Assembly: GCA_964600345.1 (NCBI GenBank)
Contig: CAZRKA010000172.1
Location: 1 to 6,694 of the forward strand
Direction: 5' to 3'
DNA length: 6,694 nt
DNA from: JABMMZ01 sp964600345
GTDB lineage: Bacteria > Bacteroidota > Bacteroidia > NS11-12g > UBA955
The notes under the pieces were generated by a model. The model had not been told where the DNA came from and made no database searches. It worked only from the letters and a program-made list of their open reading frames with translations. The position numbers were made by a program, and so were the translations under genes. Positions 1 to 6,456 of the stretch are shown here, one piece after another; positions within the stretch are counted from its first letter, which is position 1; each line of letters opens with the position of its first letter.

Positions 1-1180
1 GACCGCACAATCGGTCAAATTCACCGATATGTGGCGTCAAAATACTGTTTGGAGGGAGCAGTGTCAGTAATTCGGGATCGGCAGCCAGCAGATTGATTGC
101 GTCGGCATCAAATACCATAGGTTTGTTGGCCGACATTTTCAGCAATTCTTCCATGCCGTAATCGGTTTCTTCGCCGCATCCTATGCCGGGTCCAATGCCA
201 ATAACATCAAAATGCGATATTTCTCCGGGTGCAGAAAACAAAAACTCATGTTCGTCGGCCTGAACCATGGCCTCAGGAACAGAACTCTGTAAAATACTTA
301 CACCGCTGCGCGGAGTATGGACTGTGAGAAGTCCCAAACCACTTCTAATGGCAGCAGAAGCAGACATGACAGCAGCGCCCATTTTTCCGTAAGAACCGGC
401 AATAAGTAAAGCATGACCGTATTGGCCTTTATGGGCAAACTTTTTCCGCGGTACACAAAGTGAGGCAATAAAACTGCGGTCGAGCAGAAACTTATCTGAC
501 CTGCAAGTTTGATAATAGACATTCGATAATCCAATATCAAGTAATTGCCAGTTGCCGGTATATCTTTCACTTTCCGGATACATAAACGCCGTTTTTGGAA
601 CCTGAAAACTCAAAGTGTGATCCGCTTCAATGACCGCTGAAGTTTGATTTGTGGAAATATCTGCAAACATACCTGAAGGCATGTCAATGGCAATTACCGT
701 TGCATCAGATTGATTGATGCTTCGTATACACTCACCGGCTAAACCATTTATTTCCTTGTTTAAACCTGTTCCGAATAAGGCATCAATAACACAGTCTGTT
801 TCATTGAACTTAGGTAACATGTCGTGGGTATGAATGTCGAAAATTTCCACATTGTTTTTAAGTTCCTTAAGTCTCTCTTCGTTAATAATGAAATCACCGC
901 TGGCGCTTGAGTTTTCGCGAATAATAAACACCTTTACATATTTATTTTTTGAAGCCAGAATGCGCGCTATGGCAATACCATCTCCACCGTTATTACCTGT
1001 ACCCGCCACAATACTAAATTCTTTTTGCACCGGATACAAATTGAGTATGGCATCAGCGCCGGCAGAAGCGGCACGTTCCATCAGATCTATAGATGCAATG
1101 CCTTCTTTTTCTATGGTGTACCTGTCCCATTCACGTATCTGTTCGGTGCTGAATAGTTTTAAGGCATGGTTTTGAATCAT
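1..1180 (-). CDS. nnr: Bifunctional NAD(P)H-hydrate epimerase / ADP-dependent NAD(P)H-hydrate dehydratase, 3' end cut by window
   Basis: This cytosolic repair enzyme restores damaged NADH and NADPH: the N-terminal YjeF domain epimerises R- and S-NAD(P)H hydrates, and the C-terminal ribokinase-like domain dehydrates the S form using ADP. I translated 393 codons without a stop, from the ATG at 1178-1180. The epimerase half shows an LMERA stretch (residues 33-37), NNGGDG (63-68), DALFGTGL (133-140) and DMPSG (166-170). The dehydratase half shows HKGQYGHALLIAG (250-262), GPGIG (330-334), DADAIN (358-363) and TPHIGEF (382-388). TPHPGEF is more familiar in this family, so Ile replaces Pro. Family members are about 500 residues, so roughly 100 are missing beyond the left edge, including the GTGDVL-type motif with the catalytic Asp. 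No Shine-Dalgarno is visible; a TAATTTTG box ends six bases before the ATG. The gene lies 149 bases downstream of the large secreted-protein gene on the same strand. The family assignment is secure. Confidence 0.95.
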   Translation of the reverse strand, partial: MIQNHALKLFSTEQIREWDRYTIEKEGIASIDLMERAASAGADAILNLYPVQKEFSIVAGTGNNGGDGIAIARILASKNKYVKVFIIRENSSASGDFIINEERLKELKNNVEIFDIHTHDMLPKFNETDCVIDALFGTGLNKEINGLAGECIRSINQSDATVIAIDMPSGMFADISTNQTSAVIEADHTLSFQVPKTAFMYPESERYTGNWQLLDIGLSNVYYQTCRSDKFLLDRSFIASLCVPRKKFAHKGQYGHALLIAGSYGKMGAAVMSASAAIRSGLGLLTVHTPRSGVSILQSSVPEAMVQADEHEFLFSAPGEISHFDVIGIGPGIGCGEETDYGMEELLKMSANKPMVFDADAINLLAADPELLTLLPPNSILTPHIGEFDRLCG

Positions 1181-1186
1181 AAAATT

Positions 1187-1220
1187 CAAAATTAAAGAGA
1201 TTAATAAGGAAAGAAGCAAA
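1187..1220 (-). promoter_or_regulatory. Candidate Bacteroidota-type promoter of nnr
   Basis: On the minus strand, TTTG (1217-1220) is followed after 22 bases by TAATTTTG (1187-1194), an exact match to the Bacteroidota -7 consensus TAnnTTTG. The spacer is slightly longer than the commonest 19-21 bases. If it is used, transcription would begin only a few bases before the ATG at 1180, giving a leaderless or nearly leaderless message. The region is AT-rich, so a chance match is possible. Confidence 0.4.
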
Positions 1221-1259
1221 AAATCTTAAATGAGTTTATAAGCTCCCGTGTAACAATTG

Positions 1260-1275
1260 TTTATAAGGCTATAAA
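1260..1275. repeat. Small AT-rich inverted repeat in the gap upstream of nnr
   Basis: TTTATA, AGGC, TATAAA forms a perfect 6-base inverted repeat around a 4-base centre. Thirteen of its bases (ATAAGGCTATAAA, 1263-1275) recur at 5370-5382, upstream of the next minus-strand gene. Other palindromes lie in the same 149-base gap: AACAATTGTT (1252-1261) and ATAAGCTTAT (1307-1316). The stem is too AT-rich and lacks a T-run, so it does not read as a classical terminator. Its role is unknown. Confidence 0.4.
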
Positions 1276-1329
1276 GCTTGAAGTGAACCAGGTCAATTAT
1301 AAGTTAATAAGCTTATGCAGATGAGTCTG

Positions 1330-4300
1330 TTAATTGATGATACTGAGCAATACCATGTAAACACTTCCATCTGCTGACAGTAGCCTGATATTGTAAATAC
1401 CGCTTTCCAGTGTACTGATATCAGAGCTTTTATGCTGTGAATCGGATTCAATTAATAAAACCAGTTTTCCGGTGTGATCGTACAATTCTGCTTTAAAACT
1501 TTCGGTTTTGTGATTTCGGATATGTAACACAGAACCTGCAGGGTTGGGGTAAATACTAAAATCTGATTTATTGGAAATGTTTAATCCTGTATTAAAGTGT
1601 ATAAATTCATCAGACTTGTTAGTACAGAAATTATTATCTGCCACTTTACAACTGTAAGTACCGCTAGGTGCATTGAATAAAGTAATGCCTGTATCGCTTA
1701 ATAAATCGCCATTTCTGTACCAGCTTATGCTTGAATACCGGTTAATGCTTAGATTATTGTTTGTCTGTAAAATTACCGGTTTGGCAGGCAATGGATTGAC
1801 AACAACAGACATTACCTCACTGCTGCTGCGGCAACCATTTGAATTGTATCCATATACAAGGAAATCCGAGCTGTTATACAATACCGGCTGATAGGTTTCA
1901 GAACTTCCGTAAGCTCTTACTATTTGTCCGTTTCCGTAGAACATATAGTTTAATGCTCCGTTGGCATTCAGTTGCAGAGTATCACCTGAGCAATAAGATA
2001 CTTTCTGATTCAGTATTTTAAGTTCTGTTTTTGGAGCTTCCAGTATATTGAGTTGAATCCTGCTGCTATCTGTGCATAAATTATTACTGTCTATGGCTAT
2101 TACGCTGAATTTGTCATTAAGGTCGAGTTTGAATTTGTACGATTTAATATTACTAAAATCGCTTATTTCCTGCTCGTTTTTTAAAACCTTAAAATTGTAC
2201 TTTTGACTGACGATGTCCAGTAACAAAGTATCATTCTGACACAAACTGAAGTTGTTGATATTGGTATTAATCAGAAAATCCGGTTTCGACATGACATTGA
2301 AAGGGCTTAGTCCCGAACCTCCAATACCAAAACTAGAAGGTGAACTGCTTCTTATCCTTAATTTGAAATTGCCGTTCAGATAAGATGGGGCTTTGAAGCT
2401 GAAACTGTCATTTTTCAGGACCGAAGATTTTTCTCTCAGCAAAGTGGCGTTGTCGAAACTGCCGTTGGCATCAGACATTTCAAGATAGAATTTATTATTG
2501 CTTTCAGGTTCGAACAGCGAATTGAAATACAGGTCAACAGGTTCTTCCTGACATAAACCAGATTTTGATACCGAGACAATTTGCGTCGGACTTACAATTC
2601 GGGCCACAGCATCCTTTGTAACAACTGCATCTTCAAAGTCAAAATATATGGAGGCTCTGTTCTTAAATGAATCTTCGCTCATAATTTTCGATTTAAGCCC
2701 CAACCTGAAACTAAAGCCTGAAATACTTTTATCGCCCGAAACACTTAAGTGCGGCAGCTTAATCGATTCAAAAATGAAATACAGTACATTACCATTCATA
2801 TATGTTAGACAGGGTGCTTCCGACCAGTTCATTTCAAAGCCACCCAGATCCAAAAAGCGCGTGTCAATTGTATCGCTTACCACAACTCTGAAAGCAGTGT
2901 CACTGCCTGTGTTCTGAAAGTGTACGGTATAATCGATATAGTTGTCGAGCATGGTTTTATTTACAAGGCCACTGATTTGCTTTTCGTTAGGGTCGTATGG
3001 GGCGTCAATAATTACAAGAGAACGTTTGCGATTATTTGATTTAACCGAGTCTTTGTAAAGACAAACAGAATCGGTAAAGGCTTCAAACCAGACAGTGTCG
3101 AGGGCTTTAAATTCATTTGCGTCTACATAAGTTGAGAGGGTTATTGTATTTGTAGAAAATGGGAGAATTGAATCTAAATTAATAATTACAGTGTCACCTG
3201 CATCACCAAGGGTAGTATTACCGGATTTAATTGACATGTTAGCGGGAACAGGAATATGTATTTTAACATTTCTCTCCACAGACGAGGCCTTATTGCTGCA
3301 ATGTATGTAAAAAATGGACGACTGCCCGCGCCTGAAGCGGTTAAAGGAAAGCGCTACAGCCACATCTGAATAATTTGGATTATAACTAACTGCAAAATCA
3401 TTTCCATCATACACCGAATCTTTGGTGTAGGACACATCTATGAAATTTGAATCCGGACACGTTACTTTCAGTTCCCTGATTTTGTGAACACAACGGAAAC
3501 GGTAATTGCCATAGGATTGCAGAGGGATAAAGTACATTCCGTTTTCGTCACTGATTCCCACATTTTGATTGTTATTATCCATCAGCAGATAACCTTTCAG
3601 GGGCAGGTCGTTTTTGTCGAATTTACAATTGTCATTTAGGTCGCGGTAAACATATCCGTAAACACCGGGCTTTTTGTAAACCGGAAAATCAAGCGAATAG
3701 ATACTGTCCATCTTAACTGTGATGCTTGTATCGGATTTTAATTCATCCAGATAAGGGTGGGAAGCTACTCCAATAAGATATTGACCCCTGCCAAATAAAC
3801 TGCTATAATTTCCTGCGGTATCAGTAGATATTGAGTAGGTACTGTTTTTATCCTTTACAAGCAATTTATGTTTAATTCCTTTCTCATTGTTATCTTTCTG
3901 AAGGTTTCTGTTTATGTCATAATAAATATTACTGCTTACATAGCCGGCTGAATCTGGTGGCAATACTTTAAGAAATACCGTTTTTCTGATAAACTTTGGC
4001 ATTGGACAGAAATTGTCAATCACTTCAATAGTAAGAGGAATTTTTTTGCTGATATTATTCAGTTGATGGTAAACAGAATCGTGCACCTGCCAGCAGAATC
4101 TCCCTGTTTTATTGCCCGCTCCCGAATCCAGATATGAGAATGAGGCTCCAAAAGGCATATTAAGCATGTTTATTCTGGTAATATCGCCCCGGTTATTGCT
4201 TTTTGTATAACTATTGATGGAATCCCAGGTTTCAATATCAAAACATGTCTTTTCCCTGGTCTTAAAAGTGAAGTTATCGTCGACACTCAGCTCAGGGTAT

Positions 4301-5295
4301 ACATTTTCATCACTTTCTATCCTTATGTTTATCTGTATATCCCTAATAGTAAAACCAAGCATTTTCCAGTTGCCGTTGATTTTTCTGTATTCAGTTACCT
4401 TTAGGCAAATCACACCAACTTCGTCGCATTTTGTAGGTGTAAAAACCATGTCCGCATTTTTATTATCGAAATAGAATCCTCGCGGAGGTTTGGCCCCCGG
4501 AAGTGGTTTGCAGCTCAATACACCCGGATTTGGAGGACAATAAGGGGTCATCGGAATGTTCTGATTGTGATTGCCGGTGTAACTCTCATAAGAAGCATGT
4601 GCATTCAAAGGTCTGCTCAATTCGTATGCTATAGAATCGTTGTCTTCAAAATCGTAAGCGCCGAAATTAACTCTGAGAGGACGGTTGCAGGCGGCATATA
4701 AGGTTCCAATATCCAGAAATGTTGGCGAAGAATTTGCAAAATTGGAATTGCAGATATTCATCATCGATTCTATGTAGAAATTACCGGGCGACATGGTGGT
4801 AATGGCCCCGTTTCTGCAGCATTGCTCAAGCTTGATGTAGATTTCGCAATAGCCGTTATCTACAAATGTTTTAAACGGTGATGAAGCAAAATCTACTGTA
4901 GAAACGAAAGTGTGTTCTTCAATTCCGGCCGAACTTGGCGAATTCGCCGGACTACAGGGCTTGTCCATGGTATCGTTACACATGATACTGATATCCCTGA
5001 TTGAAGTACGGGTGTAATTTATACTTGTCGAGTTGCTTACACTGCCATTAATAAGTCCGAACATTGCAATGTCAGGGCTGTTAAACGGTATACCTCTGCA
5101 GTCTCTGTATACCTTGAAAGTAATTTCGTATTTTTTTCCGCCAAGCCATTTGTAGGTTATATCGCCACCCATCATGTGACTGGCCTCAATGGAATTGACA
5201 AAGAAATGTAAACACAGTATTAAAGTTGCTGTTTTATAGAGATTCATACAAATGCGATATGCAGGTTTGACGAGGAATTCGGCAATTTGTGACAT
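1330..5295 (-). CDS. Large multidomain secreted/surface protein with T9SS type A sorting domain
   Basis: Function is unknown. It is probably exported by Sec, then moved across the outer membrane by T9SS and held on the surface or released. Numbering is from the ATG at 5293-5295. An ATG at codon 17 (5245-5247) gives a more canonical signal peptide, with likely cleavage after Ala38, and may be the true start. Residues 38-325 resemble the N-terminal domain of many Bacteroidota surface proteins: ASHMMGGDITY, KVYRDCRG, EQCCRNG, a conserved NSSPTFL and RDIQINI. Residues about 453-540 and 545-630 are SdrD-B-like modules with DxNxN calcium-loop motifs (DINRN, DLNDN). Residues about 640-900 hold DUF11-like beta structure, including YDPNEKQ, YIDYTVHFQNTGSDTAF and ASIYFDFEDAVVT. 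Residues about 910-1235 look like Ig-like or beta-sandwich modules with paired Cys. Residues 1246-1321 begin FSIYPNPAGS and match the type A sorting tail. No enzyme motif is visible, so adhesion or a structural role is an inference. Confidence 0.88.
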   Translation of the reverse strand: MSQIAEFLVKPAYRICMNLYKTATLILCLHFFVNSIEASHMMGGDITYKWLGGKKYEITFKVYRDCRGIPFNSPDIAMFGLINGSVSNSTSINYTRTSIRDISIMCNDTMDKPCSPANSPSSAGIEEHTFVSTVDFASSPFKTFVDNGYCEIYIKLEQCCRNGAITTMSPGNFYIESMMNICNSNFANSSPTFLDIGTLYAACNRPLRVNFGAYDFEDNDSIAYELSRPLNAHASYESYTGNHNQNIPMTPYCPPNPGVLSCKPLPGAKPPRGFYFDNKNADMVFTPTKCDEVGVICLKVTEYRKINGNWKMLGFTIRDIQINIRIESDENVYPELSVDDNFTFKTREKTCFDIETWDSINSYTKSNNRGDITRINMLNMPFGASFSYLDSGAGNKTGRFCWQVHDSVYHQLNNISKKIPLTIEVIDNFCPMPKFIRKTVFLKVLPPDSAGYVSSNIYYDINRNLQKDNNEKGIKHKLLVKDKNSTYSISTDTAGNYSSLFGRGQYLIGVASHPYLDELKSDTSITVKMDSIYSLDFPVYKKPGVYGYVYRDLNDNCKFDKNDLPLKGYLLMDNNNQNVGISDENGMYFIPLQSYGNYRFRCVHKIRELKVTCPDSNFIDVSYTKDSVYDGNDFAVSYNPNYSDVAVALSFNRFRRGQSSIFYIHCSNKASSVERNVKIHIPVPANMSIKSGNTTLGDAGDTVIINLDSILPFSTNTITLSTYVDANEFKALDTVWFEAFTDSVCLYKDSVKSNNRKRSLVIIDAPYDPNEKQISGLVNKTMLDNYIDYTVHFQNTGSDTAFRVVVSDTIDTRFLDLGGFEMNWSEAPCLTYMNGNVLYFIFESIKLPHLSVSGDKSISGFSFRLGLKSKIMSEDSFKNRASIYFDFEDAVVTKDAVARIVSPTQIVSVSKSGLCQEEPVDLYFNSLFEPESNNKFYLEMSDANGSFDNATLLREKSSVLKNDSFSFKAPSYLNGNFKLRIRSSSPSSFGIGGSGLSPFNVMSKPDFLINTNINNFSLCQNDTLLLDIVSQKYNFKVLKNEQEISDFSNIKSYKFKLDLNDKFSVIAIDSNNLCTDSSRIQLNILEAPKTELKILNQKVSYCSGDTLQLNANGALNYMFYGNGQIVRAYGSSETYQPVLYNSSDFLVYGYNSNGCRSSSEVMSVVVNPLPAKPVILQTNNNLSINRYSSISWYRNGDLLSDTGITLFNAPSGTYSCKVADNNFCTNKSDEFIHFNTGLNISNKSDFSIYPNPAGSVLHIRNHKTESFKAELYDHTGKLVLLIESDSQHKSSDISTLESGIYNIRLLSADGSVYMVLLSIIN

Positions 5296-5386
5296 AAAGA
5301 TAGATCGGGGTGTTGTTTTAGTGTGTTAGTTTTTATTGCCGGAGATAGTGCATAATCCTTATCCATTTCATAAGGCTATAAACAGT

Positions 5387-5417
5387 CAAATTTAATATTT
5401 TTCAATTATAATTCAAA
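5387..5417 (-). promoter_or_regulatory. Strong candidate promoter of the large secreted-protein gene
   Basis: On the minus strand, TTTG (5414-5417) is followed after exactly 19 bases by TAAATTTG (5387-5394). Both boxes and the spacing fit the Bacteroidota consensus TTTG, about 19 bases, TAnnTTTG. Transcription would start near 5380-5383, leaving a leader of about 85 bases to the ATG at 5295, or about 135 to the ATG at 5247. The -33 TTTG is the end of an eight-T run that may also serve the preceding gene as a terminator tract. Confidence 0.6.
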
Positions 5418-5457
5418 AAAAATGTATCGGCATGATTTCAGGGCAAATATGACACAT
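5415..5457 (-). terminator. Possible weak intrinsic terminator of the lipoprotein gene
   Basis: In the minus-strand transcript, AUGUGUC (5457 to 5451) can pair with GAUACAU (5428 to 5422), seven pairs including one G-U, around a 22-base loop. Eight T follow (5422 to 5415; the first also takes part in the stem). It lies about 80 bases past the lipoprotein stop. The stem is AT-rich and the loop is long, so support is modest; the T-run is the best part of the signal. Confidence 0.3.
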
Positions 5458-5536
5458 TACTGAAATTTATAGTTAAATCAGGAATGAATGCAAGATATAA
5501 ATGCGAAAGAAAGAGCTGAGTTTTATTGATCCTGCA

Positions 5537-6175
5537 TTACCAGGTAATCAAATGCGAATTCATCGCATTGGGTATGATGTTCTCGAGTGTATCACCCAAC
5601 TCGGCATCGAAAGAATCTCTGTTTACTCCGTAAGTTGTTAATTGAACAGTATGGTCGTCGATTTTACGGAATTGATAATTGTTATTGTTGTTCTCGGTAC
5701 ACTGATAGGTCAGGCCATTGTATTTTTCGACCCATTTACCCAGCCAGGAATACAACCTTATTTCGTCCCAGCAGCTTTCTTCAGATTGAAGGAAGAGCAT
5801 GATTTCACTGTGGCCGTCTCCGTTGAGGTCGCTCATGTCTTTTACCTGCAATTCTGCAATATTGCCAAGAGAGATAAAGCCATCATAGCACGAGAAGCTG
5901 ATTTTATAACGGCTGTTTATTTCGTTGTAAACTATGATTGCTGTGTCTTTAATTCCGTCGTTGTTGATATCATTGAGCCCGACAAGACGACGCTGGAGGC
6001 TGTCGGCCCCCTTGTTGCCGGGCTTCCTTTTCTGTTTGAAATAATCGTCGGTATCAAATATTCCGGACAGGTCTAATTCTGCCGAATCCTCTGCCACTGA
6101 AGGGCTCTGCTTCTTTTTACACGAAAAGAGAATGAGGATAAAAAGAAGTGGCAGTAGTCTGGTCATTATTTCCAT
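5537..6175 (-). CDS. Small lipoprotein with FG-GAP/VCBS-type calcium loops, function unknown
   Basis: I do not recognise a named family. From the ATG at 6173-6175 the product has 212 residues. It opens with a hydrophobic stretch (LLPLLFILI) ending in the lipobox LFSC, with Cys19 as the expected lipidation site, then a KKK stretch and an acidic, Ser-rich linker. Lipidation suggests a membrane anchor facing the periplasm or the surface. Two loops match the calcium-binding DxNxDG pattern of FG-GAP/VCBS repeats: DINNDGIKD (residues 69-77) and DLNGDGHSE (116-124). A five-Asn run lies at about 162-166. A second ATG at 6164-6166 removes the residues MEI and leaves a more typical positively charged n-region (MTR), so it is an equally good start. 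Extension to the TTG at 6248-6250 would add 25 residues before the signal and is unlikely. The coding frame is clean to the TAA at 5537-5539. The gene lies about 240 bases upstream of the large secreted-protein gene on the same strand; any functional link is conjecture. Confidence 0.8.
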   Translation of the reverse strand: MEIMTRLLPLLFILILFSCKKKQSPSVAEDSAELDLSGIFDTDDYFKQKRKPGNKGADSLQRRLVGLNDINNDGIKDTAIIVYNEINSRYKISFSCYDGFISLGNIAELQVKDMSDLNGDGHSEIMLFLQSEESCWDEIRLYSWLGKWVEKYNGLTYQCTENNNNNYQFRKIDDHTVQLTTYGVNRDSFDAELGDTLENIIPNAMNSHLITW

Positions 6176-6177
6176 CG

Positions 6178-6207
6178 CAAAATTAAAATCAATTATTGAT
6201 TCTTCAA
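6178..6207 (-). promoter_or_regulatory. Candidate promoter of the lipoprotein gene
   Basis: On the minus strand, TTG (6205-6207) is followed after 19 bases by TAATTTTG (6178-6185), an exact TAnnTTTG box. The box ends two bases before the ATG at 6175 and eleven before the ATG at 6166. A start site a few bases downstream would leave either a leaderless message or a very short leader, and would favour the ATG at 6166. Confidence 0.4.
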
Positions 6208-6290
6208 TGAAATATTTCCCGAATTTTAAACATTCTTTTAAAGTGTACAAAAAAGAATACTTTGACCGGAATCTTCAGATCGGAATTTGC

Positions 6291-6311
6291 TTTCGGATTT
6301 ATGTACCGAAA
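6291..6311. repeat. Inverted repeat in the divergent intergenic region
   Basis: TTTCGG (6291-6296) and CCGAAA (6306-6311) form a perfect 6-base inverted repeat with a 9-base centre, between the lipoprotein gene (minus) and prfC (plus). Neither strand has a T-run after it, so it is not a classical terminator. A protein-binding site is possible, but a chance match is not excluded. I saw no gene in the rest of the roughly 280-base gap and no convincing plus-strand promoter with both boxes. Confidence 0.35.
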
Positions 6312-6456
6312 CTCTTCCCTGTTAAAGTGAATTCAATATAATCTCAAAATGCAATACCGTCGGATTCTTTATGAAATTACTTTGTATTAAGGCCACACAG
6401 GCGAATTAGAGTACATTTACTGAAAGAATTTGAAAGGAAAAGAATAATTTCGCGCC

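Noticed and set aside
298..570. Open frame of 90 codons on the minus strand
   Set aside because: It overlaps the dehydratase half of nnr in another frame; the nnr frame carries HKGQYGHALLIAG in the same stretch.
834..1175. Open frame of 113 codons on the plus strand
   Set aside because: It lies wholly antisense to nnr, whose frame has unmistakable family motifs throughout; the antisense product resembles no family I know.
1230..1329. Intrinsic terminator for the large secreted-protein gene
   Set aside because: The palindromes here are short and AT-only, and no T-run follows them directly on the minus strand.
5642..6076. Open frame of 144 codons on the plus strand
   Set aside because: It is antisense to the lipoprotein gene, whose frame has a lipobox and two calcium loops; the antisense frame shows no signal or motif.
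6176..6250. Upstream extension of the lipoprotein gene to a TTG start
   Set aside because: It would place 25 extra residues, including acidic ones, before the signal peptide and run through the candidate promoter. The internal ATGs fit a lipoprotein signal better.
6381..6419. Plus-strand promoter for prfC (TTTG at 6381-6384 with TACATTTA at 6412-6419)
   Set aside because: The 27-base spacing is too long and the -7 box has a mismatch. TAATTTCG nearer the gene lacks a -33 partner at the right distance.
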